From IDS-8 sp040902105 (GTDB lineage Bacteria > Pseudomonadota > Gammaproteobacteria > Steroidobacterales > Woeseiaceae), in assembly GCA_040902105.1 (NCBI GenBank), contig JBBDXW010000033.1, positions 71,802-135,801 of the forward strand: a stretch of DNA of 64,000 nucleotides. The letters run 5' to 3'. A program made the translations under genes and the position numbers. Of this stretch, positions 40,537 to 50,328 are shown in pieces; positions within the stretch are counted from its first letter, which is position 1, and each line of letters begins with the position of its first letter. The notes under the pieces were generated by a model that was not told the DNA's origin, did no database searches, and saw only the letters and a program-made list of their open reading frames with translations.

Positions 40537-40860
40537 ATGACATTTGTCGTTACAGAGGCCTGTATCAAGTGCAAACTCACGGATTGCGTCGAGGTTTGTC
40601 CGGTCGACTGCTTTCGTGAAGGCCCCAACATGCTGGTCATCGACCCCGACGAATGCATCGATTGCACGTTGTGCGAGCCCGAATGCCCGGTCGAAGCGAT
40701 TTTCTCGGAAGACGAAGTGCCGGAAGGCCAGCGTCATTTTCTGAAGCTGAACGAAGAGCTGTCGCGCGAATGGCCCGTCATATCCGAAATGAAGGACCCG
40801 CCCGAGGACGCCGACGAATGGCGTGAGGTCAAGGACAAGCTCGAATATCTCGAGCGCTGA
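40537..40860 (+). CDS. fdxA: Seven-iron ferredoxin FdxA
   Basis: 107 residues, very close to Azotobacter ferredoxin I: MTFVVTEACIKCKLTDCVEVCPVDCF binds the [3Fe-4S] cluster in part, and DECIDCTLCEPECPVEAIF the [4Fe-4S] cluster. The C-terminal extension WPVISEMKDPPEDADEW is typical. It is a low-potential electron carrier. Divergent from the beta-oxidation gene. Confidence 0.96.
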   Translation: MTFVVTEACIKCKLTDCVEVCPVDCFREGPNMLVIDPDECIDCTLCEPECPVEAIFSEDEVPEGQRHFLKLNEELSREWPVISEMKDPPEDADEWREVKDKLEYLER

Positions 40861-41128
40861 TCAGGGCGCTCGCCCCGCGTCGATTCCTCGCCGCGGCTGA
40901 ATATGTCAAAAGGCCGGATCGCCGCGGCCGCCGCAGTTTGTCATAACCGCAGCACGAACTTCTCAAAACCGCTGCCAGGTCGACCGCCCGTCACGGCAAA
41001 CCCGCCGCTCGTCGGAAGGTATCGCACTGTTTGGGTGATCTGCGATTCCACTCACGGCTGCCCCGATTCCGCATCGGCACAATGCATCCTCGTTCAAACC
41101 TGCAAACGAACGGAACGAGGAACCCGGT

Positions 41129-41617
41129 GTGGACAATCGCGAAAAAATAAAGGGATTTACGCTTTTGGAACTGATGTTCACGATTGCCGTGGCCGCGATT
41201 GTTCTTTCTTTCGGCGTGCCCGGCTTCCTGAGTTTCATTGCCAACAACCGCGCAGTCACGGACACCAACGACCTTGTGACGGCCCTGAACCTCGGACGCA
41301 GCGAAGCGACGCGGCGGGGTTCGGCCGTTCTGCTCTGCAGTTCATCGGACGGCGCAAGTTGCAGCGGCAGCAACGACTGGAGCAGCGGCTGGGTGGTGCG
41401 CTCGGCTGGTGGAGAACTGCTGCGCAGCTGGCCCGAACGAAGCGCCGGCGCCGGGGTCCTCACGGCCACCGTTTCGCAGCTACAGTTTCAGGCGCGCGGT
41501 TCGGTGGCCGCCGGTGCCGTGCTGCAGGTGCGCTTGCCTGACTGCAGCGGCAACCAGGGGCGCGACGTTTCGGTCAACGCCGCCGGCCGGATTTCCGTCA
41601 GCAGGGTGGGCTGCTGA
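41129..41617 (+). CDS. fimT: GspH/FimT-type minor pilin
   Basis: 162 residues from GTG 41129, with GAGGAAC upstream. The type IV prepilin motif KGFTLLELMFTIAVAAIVLSFGVPGF is cleaved before Phe. The C-terminal half has two cysteine pairs (LLCSSSDGASC, LPDCSG-VGC). It is the first gene of a pilin operon (fimT, pilV, pilW, pilX, pilY1, pilE) that primes and tips type IV pili. No pilus motor genes are in the window. Confidence 0.9.
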   Translation: MDNREKIKGFTLLELMFTIAVAAIVLSFGVPGFLSFIANNRAVTDTNDLVTALNLGRSEATRRGSAVLLCSSSDGASCSGSNDWSSGWVVRSAGGELLRSWPERSAGAGVLTATVSQLQFQARGSVAAGAVLQVRLPDCSGNQGRDVSVNAAGRISVSRVGC

Positions 41618-41618
41618 A

Positions 41619-42089
41619 ATGGTCACGGTAACCGGTAAACGCCCCCTGCACACAGCGTATCCGCGCAGCCGCGGGCTGACCCTGGTCGAAATCCTGATTG
41701 CCCTTTTGATCCTGTCCATCGGGCTGCTGGGTCTCGCGGGGCTGCAGACGATGTCGCTCAAGTTCAACACCAGCGCCTATTACCGGACACAGGCAACCGC
41801 GCTCGCGTACGACTTCGCCGACCGCTTGCGCGCCAACCGTCAGGCTGCATTGGGCGACCTGTACAACGTCAGTTTCGAGTCTCCGCCACCGGCTTGCGGA
41901 GCGGCGGCCCTGGTCGGCAGCGTGCCGGAACAGGACATCGCTGCCTGGCGCGCGACGCTGGCTTGCCGAATACCGCAAAGCACCGGAGAGGTGGTCCGTA
42001 ACGGCAACGAATTCACCCTTACCGTCCGCTGGGACGACAGCCAGGGCGAACAGGCTCCGATGGAATTCGAGTTCACGACCGCGCTATGA
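41619..42089 (+). CDS. pilV: Type IV pilus modification protein PilV
   Basis: 156 residues starting two bases after fimT ends. The prepilin motif is SRGLTLVEILIALLILSIGLLGLAGLQ, followed by the PilV-typical YYRTQATALAYDFADRLRANR. A cysteine pair (PPACGAA, TLACRI) probably forms a disulfide. It ends inside the pilW start codon. Confidence 0.92.
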   Translation: MVTVTGKRPLHTAYPRSRGLTLVEILIALLILSIGLLGLAGLQTMSLKFNTSAYYRTQATALAYDFADRLRANRQAALGDLYNVSFESPPPACGAAALVGSVPEQDIAAWRATLACRIPQSTGEVVRNGNEFTLTVRWDDSQGEQAPMEFEFTTAL

Positions 42090-43186
42090 ACAACATGCCT
42101 ACAAACTCAAAAATGCGACGCAGCCAGTGTGGTGTCACGCTGGTGGAATTGATGATTTCGCTGCTGCTCGGCTTGCTGCTGACGGCAGGCATCATCCAGG
42201 TATTCGCCGGCAATCGTGTCACCTATGCGTTCAACGAGGGACTCTCCCGCATACAGGAGAACGCCCGATTTGCGCTGGATCACATCGCCTACAACGCCCG
42301 CATGGCGGGCTACAGCGGCTGCCTGTCGGACGTTGCGATCCACAATAACCTGGATGCACCGAACGCCTTCCGCGACGATCTCGAGAACGGCATTCAGGGC
42401 CACAATGCCGACAGCACGGGCTCAAACCAGACCTTTGTTGCGGGTACTACCGCAGCGGCCTGGACTCCCGCGTTGCCGGCGGAACTGAACAACCTGGTGG
42501 CGCCCGGCAGCGATGTATTGATCGTGCGCGGCGTTGCGGGGGCAGGCAATTCGCTGGTATCGCCGTTCACGAATGCGGCGCAATTGTTCGTCGCCGAACC
42601 TCACGATTTCTTGGAAGGCGAGATTCTGGTGGTCACGGACTGCCAGAAGGCTTCGATCTTTCAACTGACGGACGTAACGGGCACCGGATTCGGTGTCAAC
42701 CTCGTGCACAGCAACGCCGGCAGCTTCATCCCCGGCAACAGCGGGCCCAACTGGGACGCCGAGCAGGACTACGGCCTCGGTGCGGAAGTCGCACGCATGC
42801 AGACTCATGCGTTCTATGTCGGCAACGGTGCCGACAACAGGCCGGCGTTGTTCCAGCTCCGGCTGCAGCGACAGAGCGGTACGGCGAGCGGCTTCGTTCC
42901 GGAGGAACTGGTCGCCGGCATCGATAGCATGCAAGTCCGTTACGGTCTCGACACCGACAACAACGACGCGATCGATAGCTGGGTAACCGCCGACGCGCTC
43001 CTCGACTGGACTACGGCCGTGAGCGTCGAACTTACTTTACTCGCGCGCTCGGCGGACGAGTACGGTGCGGAAACCGATACCGCCGTCTACAACCTGGGCG
43101 GCACCACACAGTTCAATCCGGTGGACGACCGTCGGCTTCGGCAGGTTTTTTCCACCACCATCGGCGTGCGCAATCGCCTTCCCTGA
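42086..43186 (+). CDS. pilW: PilW family minor pilin
   Basis: 366 residues. The ATG overlaps the pilV stop codon (ATGA). The prepilin segment CGVTLVELMISLLLGLLLTAGIIQVF is followed by RIQENARFALDHIAYNARMAGYSGC, the PilW hallmark. Long beta-rich C-terminal domain. Part of the tip complex with PilV, PilX and PilY1. Confidence 0.93.
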   Translation: MNNMPTNSKMRRSQCGVTLVELMISLLLGLLLTAGIIQVFAGNRVTYAFNEGLSRIQENARFALDHIAYNARMAGYSGCLSDVAIHNNLDAPNAFRDDLENGIQGHNADSTGSNQTFVAGTTAAAWTPALPAELNNLVAPGSDVLIVRGVAGAGNSLVSPFTNAAQLFVAEPHDFLEGEILVVTDCQKASIFQLTDVTGTGFGVNLVHSNAGSFIPGNSGPNWDAEQDYGLGAEVARMQTHAFYVGNGADNRPALFQLRLQRQSGTASGFVPEELVAGIDSMQVRYGLDTDNNDAIDSWVTADALLDWTTAVSVELTLLARSADEYGAETDTAVYNLGGTTQFNPVDDRRLRQVFSTTIGVRNRLP

Positions 43187-43220
43187 ACGGGACCGGGCGA
43201 ACGGAACGGAGCAAAAAAGC

Positions 43221-43757
43221 ATGCAGTGCCAATATCTTCCCCGCGGCCGTCAGAACGGCGCCGCTTTGATTCTCGCGCTCATTTTCCTGCTGCTGATGAC
43301 TCTGCTCAGCACGTCCTCGATGCGCACCTCCACCATGCAGGAGCGCATGGCCGGCAATACGCGCGACTGGAACCTGGGCTTCCAGGGCGCAGAGGCAGCG
43401 TTAAGGGCCGCCGAGGAGTTTCTGCTGGATACCGCGGTATTGCCGGAATTCGACGACGTCGACGGCTACTACCAGGTCAATTCGACAGATCGGCCGGTGT
43501 GGATCGGTGACACGACGTCCGCCGGGAATGGCTACGTGAGCTACCCGGCCGACCTGCCGGGCAGCGCGGAACGGCCGAGGTATTTCATCGAGAAACTGAG
43601 TTCGATACGGCCGGCCGGTGCGAGCACGGAAACCGGGACGCCGGTGGAAGAGATCTTTTATTTCCGCGTTACGGCGATTGGCTACGGCGGCGCGGTGGAC
43701 TCCGCCGACAACCCGCTTACCGCCGTCGTATTAAGCAGCGTTTATCGTAGTCGTTGA
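43221..43757 (+). CDS. pilX: PilX-type minor pilin
   Basis: 178 residues from ATG 43221 (GGAGC upstream). N-terminus RQNGAALILALIFLLLMTLL lacks the Glu5 of most pilins, as usual for PilX, and is followed by SMRTSTMQERMAGNTRDWNLGFQGAEAALRAAE with pieces typical of the family. Lies between pilW and pilY1. Confidence 0.9.
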   Translation: MQCQYLPRGRQNGAALILALIFLLLMTLLSTSSMRTSTMQERMAGNTRDWNLGFQGAEAALRAAEEFLLDTAVLPEFDDVDGYYQVNSTDRPVWIGDTTSAGNGYVSYPADLPGSAERPRYFIEKLSSIRPAGASTETGTPVEEIFYFRVTAIGYGGAVDSADNPLTAVVLSSVYRSR

Positions 43758-43807
43758 AGCAGTCGTTGAGTGGAGCCGTCAAGGGCAGTCACTAAGGAAG
43801 GATGACG

Positions 43808-46800
43808 ATGAAAACCGAATTGTTGCGCGTTGCCGTTACGGCAAGCGCCTCACGCAAGCTGAGCCACGTACTTGCGGCGGCCACCCTGGTAATTCTCGGG
43901 AGCAGCCCCGCCTACGCCGAGGTCGCACAGTCGCCGCTCTATCTCGGCGGCGGCAACGTGCCCGGCAACCTGACCCTCGTACCCTCGGTGGAGTGGCCGA
44001 CGATCAACAGCGTCGCCAACCTCGGCAACTACGACAGCGGCCGAACCTACCTCGGCTATTTCGACCCCAACAAGTGCTACCTCTATCAATACAGCAGCAC
44101 GGAGTCCGAGCGGCATTTCTATCCGGTCGGCGTTGCCGTCAACCGGCTGTGCTCCAACCAGTGGAGCGGCAACTTCATGAACTGGGCGGCAACCCAGACC
44201 ATCGACCCGTTTCGCTGGGTGCTGACCGGCGGCTACCGCGTCAAGGACGCAGTTGGCGAAACCTGGCTGGAAAAAGCGCGTCACACCGGGCAGGGCGGAA
44301 CGACCGTCTATCCCAACCGCCGACTCCCGGGCAGCGGCGACCAGCTGTCGCTGGTAGGGGGCGCGACGCCGCTCACCGCAAACTGGATACGCATGCGCAT
44401 CCAGGGCCTGGGAAACAAAATGCGCTTCCGGCTGGCAGACGACGATGTCGACGAAAACGTCACAGCGTACAATCCCGCCCAGCCGCTGCTGCTCGATCGG
44501 GCCTACGAGGTCAGCATCCGCGTCAAGGTGTGTGTGCCTGGCCTGCTCGAGGCGAACTGCCGCACGTATTCCGGCGGCTACAAACCGGAAGGACTCATTC
44601 AGCAATACGCGGACGAGCTGCGCATCGGCGTGTTCGGCTATCTCAACGATCCCGATCAGTTGCGCGATGGCGGCGTGCTGCGCGCACGGCAGAAGTTCGT
44701 CGGCCAGACCATGATCGTGCCGGGCGAAGGTGAAACGGCCAACACGAACGCCGAATGGGATGCGAACACCGGCGTGCTGCTGCGTAATCCGGACCCTGCC
44801 GATGCATCGGACACTGCCGGGGCGCTGGGTATCAGCATTCTGGACAGCGGTGCGCTCAACTACCTGAACAAGTTCGGGCAGATGACCAATGCACTGCACA
44901 AGAGCAAGGACCCGGTCAGCGAGCTGTATTACACAGCCCTGCGCTACCTCAAGAATCAGGGCAACGTCGCGCAATACACCGACATACCCGGTGCAACCGG
45001 TGCCAACGCCGCACAGGCTGCAGACGGCTTCCCGGTCATCACCGACTGGGACGACCCGATTCAGTATGCCTGCCAGACCAACGTCATCCTGGGAATAGGC
45101 GACGTCAACACTCACCGCGACAAAAACCTCCCGGGCAGCAGCGCGAATTTCGAGGAACCGTCGAAGCCCGCGTCCGTCTCCGGTGACAGCACCGTTAACG
45201 TGGTGACTGCCACTGCCGAGGTCGCGAGCTTCGAAGGCATCAGCATCAACACGCCGTTCAGCGGTCGTGAGAACTCGGCGTACATCGCCGGACTGGCCTG
45301 GGACGCCCACACCCGCGACCTCCGGCCCGACGACCTTCCGGGCACCCAGACGGTCTCGACGCACTGGGTCGACGTGCTGGAAGCGGAAACTCTGGAACCG
45401 GCAGCGCAGAACCAGTATTACCTGGCGACCAAGTATGGCGGCTTCCGCGTCCCTGAGGATTTCGATCCCGACGCGCATACCGGAGCGTTGCCGCTCGACT
45501 GGTGGCACAGCAACGGCGAGACGTTGGTATCGTTCGGTGTGAACGCCAACCCGGCCGGCGACAGTTATCCCCGCCCGGACAACTACTACCTGGCCGGCGA
45601 AGCCACCGACATGGTGGAAAGCCTGACCACGGCTTTCGCCAGAATCTCGGCGGAAGTCAGGAGCTCGGCTTCTTCGGTCGCTGCGAACTCCACGCGGCTC
45701 GGCTCCGACACGGCCGTGTTCCAGGCAGCCTTCGACAGCACCAACTGGAGCGGCGACCTGCAGGCATTCCGTATCAATACCGACGGCACCATCAGCGCCA
45801 CGGAGTCCTGGGGAGCCGCGGACCGGCTGGACCTGCTGACCGATTTCAACATCGCCAGCCGCAAAGTATTTACCGTGACGCCGCCCGTGAGTGCCGGTGG
45901 TGGATCCCTGGTATCCGGCACGGGTGCCGACTTCCTCTGGACCGATCTTGCCGGCACGCAACAGGACGCGCTGCGTCAGACACCGGGTGCCGGGCCGCTG
46001 GTCAGCGTGACCGAGGGGCAGGACCGGCTCGCTTACCTGCGCGGCGTGCGCGCGCTCGAGCAACCCGATGGATCGTTCCGCACGCGCGGCAGTCGCCTGG
46101 GCGACATCGTGAATTCCGATCCGCAGTTCGTGCACAAGCAGGATTTCGGTTACGCGCTGCTTGACCAGTCGGAAGCATTCTCCGGCATGAACCTGGGTGC
46201 GGCGTATCAGACTTTCCGCCAGTCTGGGAGCTATCAGAGCCGCCCGCCGATGGTTGTGGTGGCGGCCAACGACGGCATGTTGCATGGCTTCAACGCCGGA
46301 CTTGACGGCAGCGGAGGCGAAGAGTTATTCGCGTTCGTGCCCAACGCAGCCTTCGAAAATCTTTATGAACTTACGCTGCCCGACTATGCGCACCGCTTCT
46401 ACGTTGACGGAAGCCCGCGGATCGCCGACGCATGGGTCGGCAGCAGCTGGCGCACCATCGCGGTCGGTGTGACCGGCGCAGGCGGGCGCAGCGTGTTTGC
46501 GCTGGATATCACGAACCCGGCGAGCATGAGCAAGTCCAGCGTGATGTGGGAGTTCAATCACCCGTCGCTGGGTTACACCATCGGGCAGCCGGCAGTCGCG
46601 CCATTGCCGAACGGCGAGTTCGGCGTGGTGGTCACGAGCGGCTACGACACCGGGGAGGATGACGGCGTCATCTGGATACTGGATCCGGCGGACGGCAGCA
46701 TTATTCACTCCATTACCCTGCCGGACAGCGGCGAGCTCGGCCCGCCGCTGGTCGTCGATCTGAACAGCGACCGCGTTTCGGACCGGATCTATGTCGGCGA

Positions 46801-47656
46801 CACCGACGGCAATCTCTGGCGCCTGGATCTCGTTGGGGCCACTGTCAGCAACTGGCAGGCGCCGAGCGGGCTGCGTTCCGGCAGTACACCGGTGCCCCTC
46901 TACGTCGCGCGCGACGATGACGGGTTGCGGCAGGCTATAACGGCACCGCTTTCTTCGGCATTCAACGACAAGGGCCTGCACACGCTGTTTTTCGGCACGG
47001 GCAGCTTCTACCGCATCGATGACAACGTGGTGCCGGACGACCCGAGCGTAGATACGTTCTACGGCATTATCGATCGGGGCGAGCCGATCACCGCCCGCAG
47101 CGAACTGCTGGAGCAGGAGATCCTGGCCGAGGTGACCGTGTCGGGCACGAGAGTCCGCGGCGTCACCGCAAACGAAATACAGTCGGGTGACAGCGGCTGG
47201 TACCTCGACCTCGAGTGGTCCGGCAGTTACGGGGGCCCGGGCCCGGCCGGGGAGCGCGTCGTTTCACGGGCTGCGGTGCGCGGCGATCGCGTGATCTTCG
47301 CCACACTCATCCCCAATCCCGATCCCTGCGCTTTCGGCGGCGACAGTTGGGTCATGGAACTCAATACCTTCGACGGCGGCCGCCTGGAGTACGCGGTGTT
47401 CGATCTGAATAACGATGCAGAATTCGATGACGATGACTGGATCACGATCACCGACGAAAACGGCAATGAGATTCGCATCCCGCCGTCGGCCATCGCGCCT
47501 GACATCAATATCATCAAGACGCCGGCCATTATCTCGGGCTTTGGTGAGAACCAGGACGAAGTCAAGGTCATGAGCGGCTCGTCCGGACAGTTGATTCGAA
47601 TTACGGAAAAGGGCGGCGTCGGTATCGGCCGGCAGTCCTGGCGGCAATTGAGGTAG
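43808..47656 (+). CDS. pilY1: PilC/PilY1 family pilus tip adhesin
   Basis: 1282 residues from ATG 43808, six bases after AAGGAAGG (an ATG at 43802 lies too close to it). Signal peptide to about residue 37. The C-terminal beta-propeller includes the calcium loop DLNSDRVSD (984-992) followed by GDTDGNLWRLDL, which in Pseudomonas controls pilus extension and retraction. A second Asp-rich stretch lies near residues 1199-1210. I find no MIDAS-type DxSxS motif in the N-terminal half, so the von Willebrand domain of Pseudomonas PilY1 seems absent. It sits at the pilus tip with the minor pilins encoded upstream. Confidence 0.93.
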   Translation: MKTELLRVAVTASASRKLSHVLAAATLVILGSSPAYAEVAQSPLYLGGGNVPGNLTLVPSVEWPTINSVANLGNYDSGRTYLGYFDPNKCYLYQYSSTESERHFYPVGVAVNRLCSNQWSGNFMNWAATQTIDPFRWVLTGGYRVKDAVGETWLEKARHTGQGGTTVYPNRRLPGSGDQLSLVGGATPLTANWIRMRIQGLGNKMRFRLADDDVDENVTAYNPAQPLLLDRAYEVSIRVKVCVPGLLEANCRTYSGGYKPEGLIQQYADELRIGVFGYLNDPDQLRDGGVLRARQKFVGQTMIVPGEGETANTNAEWDANTGVLLRNPDPADASDTAGALGISILDSGALNYLNKFGQMTNALHKSKDPVSELYYTALRYLKNQGNVAQYTDIPGATGANAAQAADGFPVITDWDDPIQYACQTNVILGIGDVNTHRDKNLPGSSANFEEPSKPASVSGDSTVNVVTATAEVASFEGISINTPFSGRENSAYIAGLAWDAHTRDLRPDDLPGTQTVSTHWVDVLEAETLEPAAQNQYYLATKYGGFRVPEDFDPDAHTGALPLDWWHSNGETLVSFGVNANPAGDSYPRPDNYYLAGEATDMVESLTTAFARISAEVRSSASSVAANSTRLGSDTAVFQAAFDSTNWSGDLQAFRINTDGTISATESWGAADRLDLLTDFNIASRKVFTVTPPVSAGGGSLVSGTGADFLWTDLAGTQQDALRQTPGAGPLVSVTEGQDRLAYLRGVRALEQPDGSFRTRGSRLGDIVNSDPQFVHKQDFGYALLDQSEAFSGMNLGAAYQTFRQSGSYQSRPPMVVVAANDGMLHGFNAGLDGSGGEELFAFVPNAAFENLYELTLPDYAHRFYVDGSPRIADAWVGSSWRTIAVGVTGAGGRSVFALDITNPASMSKSSVMWEFNHPSLGYTIGQPAVAPLPNGEFGVVVTSGYDTGEDDGVIWILDPADGSIIHSITLPDSGELGPPLVVDLNSDRVSDRIYVGDTDGNLWRLDLVGATVSNWQAPSGLRSGSTPVPLYVARDDDGLRQAITAPLSSAFNDKGLHTLFFGTGSFYRIDDNVVPDDPSVDTFYGIIDRGEPITARSELLEQEILAEVTVSGTRVRGVTANEIQSGDSGWYLDLEWSGSYGGPGPAGERVVSRAAVRGDRVIFATLIPNPDPCAFGGDSWVMELNTFDGGRLEYAVFDLNNDAEFDDDDWITITDENGNEIRIPPSAIAPDINIIKTPAIISGFGENQDEVKVMSGSSGQLIRITEKGGVGIGRQSWRQLR

Positions 47657-47661
47657 GTGTT

Positions 47662-48099
47662 ATGAAGACCTTATCCCGAAAAATGCAGGCCGATTGTGCG
47701 CGCGGCCGGATGCGCGGCATGACACTGATCGAACTGATGGTCGTAGTGGTAATCATCGGCATCCTCGCGTCGATTGCGTACCCGTCGTACCAGGAGCAGG
47801 TGCGCAAGACACGCCGCGCGGACGGCAAGGCGATGCTCATGGAAACGGCGCAACAGCTCGAACGTTGCTACACCCGCTTCGCCGCCTATGACGATGCAGG
47901 ATGCGGCGTGGTGCTGCCGGTGGATTCGGCGGAGGGCTTTTACGTCGTGTCCGGAGCGCCGGGCGCTGCAGCCTTTACTCTCGATGCGACCCCGCAGGGC
48001 GATCAGGCGAACGATGCCAAATGCGGCGTGCTGAGGTTCACGAGCACCGGCCTGCAGGGATCGCTGGGCGCGGATGCCGACGCGAACGATTGCTGGTAA
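47662..48099 (+). CDS. pilE: Type IV pilin PilE
   Basis: 145 residues, five bases after pilY1. The prepilin motif RGMTLIELMVVVVIIGILASIAYPSY precedes EQVRKTRRADGKAMLMETAQQLERCYTRF in the form usual for PilE. Two cysteine pairs close the C-terminal loop (YDDAGCG, DAKCG, ANDCW). Last gene of the operon; in related bacteria this position holds a minor pilin, not the main subunit. Confidence 0.92.
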   Translation: MKTLSRKMQADCARGRMRGMTLIELMVVVVIIGILASIAYPSYQEQVRKTRRADGKAMLMETAQQLERCYTRFAAYDDAGCGVVLPVDSAEGFYVVSGAPGAAAFTLDATPQGDQANDAKCGVLRFTSTGLQGSLGADADANDCW

Positions 48100-48105
48100 C
48101 GCCGT

Positions 48106-48181
48106 GCAGGAGCCCGCCATTGCGGGCGACCTTTGCAGCACGATCGGCGAAAGCGGGTCGCCCGCAATGGCGGGCTCCTAC
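48106..48181. repeat. REP pair, heads facing outward
   Basis: Units at 48106-48130 (GCAG head) and 48157-48181 (GTAG head), inverted, spacer 26 bases. It fills the gap between convergent pilE and the PhoX-like gene and reaches to within three bases of the latter's stop codon, so it may act as a shared RNA 3' end. Confidence 0.9.
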
Positions 48182-48183
48182 GG

Positions 48184-50046
48184 TCAGGATCCGATGACGC
48201 CGCCGCCTTTTCGTGAAATAACGATGGTCGCGTCGCGCGGCACGGTCATGCCGTCGGGCGGGGCTGGGAAATTCGTGACCGCGGGATCGCCGTTCCCGGG
48301 ATGCTGCACGTTGACGAACATCGTGCGGCGATCCGGCGTCACGGTGATGCCGGTGATCTCACAGTCCGTCACGCCGGTGAAAAGGCGTCTCACGTCGCCC
48401 GTCGCCGGATCCGCCACCAGCATCTGATTGTTGAGGCCGTCCTGCTGCCCACCGTCCGTCTGGATGAACAGACGGCCGTCCGGGTCTGCCCAAAGGCCAT
48501 CGGGATCGCTGAAGCTGCCTTCCGTGCCGTGCGTGTCCTCTGCAATCAGGTAGATATCCCAGGTGAAGGTGGTGCCGACGTGCTGGTCGGCGTCCCGCCA
48601 GCGAATGATATGGCCGTCGGCGTTGGGCGCTAATGGATTGGCTGCGTCCGCCGTTGTACGCGCGCTGTTGTTGGTCAGCGTGCAGTAGAGGTCGCCGTTA
48701 GGCGCTGTCGCAATCCATTCGGGCCGATCCATCGGCGTGGCACCGACAATGTCGGCGGCTGTACGCACGTTGACCAGCAATTCACCGGAATCGAGGAAGG
48801 CAGATGCGACATCGGAAATGTTCATACTCAGTTCCAGCCACTCGCCGCTGCCGTCATCGTTAAACCGTGCGACGTACAACGTCCCGTGATCCAGTGGACT
48901 TTCGCCGCGGGCCCGCATGGCTTTCCAGTTGTCGGCAGAAACAAATTTGTAGATATATTCGAAGTTCTCGTCGTCGCCCAGGTAGACAACCACCCGGCCA
49001 CCGCGGCCGACCGTGACCGTCGCGCCCTCGTGCTTGCTGCGACCCAGCGCGGTGCGCTTGACCGGAACCTGCGTTGGATTCATCGGGTCGATCTCGACCA
49101 CCCAGCCGAAGCGGTTCTCCTCGTTGGCGTATTCCGGGTCGGAGAGGTCGAAGCGTCTGTCGAACCTGTGCCAGCCATAGCCGCCACCGTCAATGCCGAA
49201 TCCGTAACGCTGTTGGGATAGTGTCGGCGTCCAGGTATTGATGAGGTTGCTGGCCCCAAAGTAGTCGTCGAAGTTCTCTTCGCAAGTCAGGTAAGTTCCC
49301 CAGGGGGTTACGCCGTGCGCGCAATTGTTGATTGTGCCCAGCGGAATATTGCCGTTGATGGTTTGCAGCAGCGCGTGACCGGCGGCAGGACCGCTGAAAG
49401 TCACCGGCGTGTTGCCGTGGATACGGCGGCTGTAACTGCTTTTCACCGTTTGCCATTTGCTTCCGTTTTTTTTGAGTTCCACGATCGTGACACCGTGCGC
49501 ATGTTGCGATACGCGTACATCGGCGAGACTCTCCGGTTCGGCTTTGCCGAGGATATGGAAATTGGTGCCGAACTCGTTGTTTACCGCGAGCAGACCGTGT
49601 TTGTTGCTGTCAAAGCGCCGGCCGGCAGAATCCTTTTTGTGAAAGGGAAAGAACCACATGCCGTCGTGGCCTATGCCAATCTGTTCGGCCTGCGCGGCAG
49701 CCGTGGGCGGCCATTCGAACGTCGGTCCGCCGGGTTGCAGCGGGTCGCCCCATGGAATCAAGACGTCCCACTCGTAGTTTGCTGAAATGGCTGGCCATGG
49801 ACCGCTGCCTCCGGCGATGTCGACGGGGGCGAAGTCAATGAGCGATCTGCGTTTTGCACGATTCGCGGACCAGGCTGCGGGACCCGCCGGATTGTTCTTC
49901 GCGAGTGCCATGCCACCGGCGAAAAACGCGCTCGTTGCGGTGGCAAGGCCGCCGATCAGCACCGCACGGCGCGATTTGCGCGCTTGCAGAATTTCGGGGA
50001 ACGAACGATTGCGGGAACGATTGCTGGTGCCGTCGTCGTAAGCCAT
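48184..50046 (-). CDS. PhoX family phosphatase (DUF839), exported
   Basis: 620 residues from ATG 50046, with AAGGAGATC upstream. The N-terminus has a Tat-like signal (KSRRAVLIGGLATATSAFFAGGMALA). PhoX signatures: NNCAHGVTPWGTYLTCEENF, RFGWVVEIDP, KHEGATVTVGRGGRVVVYLGDD, RPEWIATAPNGDLYCTLTNN and GLWADPDGRLFIQTDGGQ. PhoX enzymes are iron-calcium alkaline phosphatases exported folded. I see no Pho box. It ends beside a REP pair. Confidence 0.88.
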   Translation of the reverse strand: MAYDDGTSNRSRNRSFPEILQARKSRRAVLIGGLATATSAFFAGGMALAKNNPAGPAAWSANRAKRRSLIDFAPVDIAGGSGPWPAISANYEWDVLIPWGDPLQPGGPTFEWPPTAAAQAEQIGIGHDGMWFFPFHKKDSAGRRFDSNKHGLLAVNNEFGTNFHILGKAEPESLADVRVSQHAHGVTIVELKKNGSKWQTVKSSYSRRIHGNTPVTFSGPAAGHALLQTINGNIPLGTINNCAHGVTPWGTYLTCEENFDDYFGASNLINTWTPTLSQQRYGFGIDGGGYGWHRFDRRFDLSDPEYANEENRFGWVVEIDPMNPTQVPVKRTALGRSKHEGATVTVGRGGRVVVYLGDDENFEYIYKFVSADNWKAMRARGESPLDHGTLYVARFNDDGSGEWLELSMNISDVASAFLDSGELLVNVRTAADIVGATPMDRPEWIATAPNGDLYCTLTNNSARTTADAANPLAPNADGHIIRWRDADQHVGTTFTWDIYLIAEDTHGTEGSFSDPDGLWADPDGRLFIQTDGGQQDGLNNQMLVADPATGDVRRLFTGVTDCEITGITVTPDRRTMFVNVQHPGNGDPAVTNFPAPPDGMTVPRDATIVISRKGGGVIGS

Positions 50047-50235
50047 GATGATCTCCTTAAAACGGATGCCGAACGGTTGTTTGCGCGGAATCAAGATAGC
50101 GGCCGGATATTGAAAACCCGTGACCGGCTCGTATTCAGGTAGTGAACGTTACGTTCGGGAAATGTGAACAATGCGGGTTTCGGACAGCGGCACCGGCGTC
50201 GCCGCTCTGTCGCGGCGATTGGACCATGCGGCGGC

Positions 50236-50321
50236 CAGGGAGCCTCTGCGCAAGGCGTAATTCGTTCGTCTCTGGCGGCGTCAAAAGTAACCTTCGCCCG
50301 AGCTTGTGCAGAGGCTCCCTG
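50236..50321. repeat. 86-base inverted repeat, possible MITE
   Basis: Terminal arms of 19 bases (50236-50254 and 50303-50321; CAGGGAGCCTCTGCGCAAG) match with one mismatch and enclose 48 bases with no coding content. The ends look like terminal repeats of IS5-type insertion sequences. No clear target duplication. It lies between the methyltransferase stop and the PhoX start. Confidence 0.65.
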
Positions 50322-50328
50322 CGCGTTT

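Noticed and set aside
43850..46285. Long antisense reading frame opposite pilY1
   Set aside because: Its codon pattern is the mirror of the high-GC pilY1 frame and it has no domain signal; the sense frame is certain.
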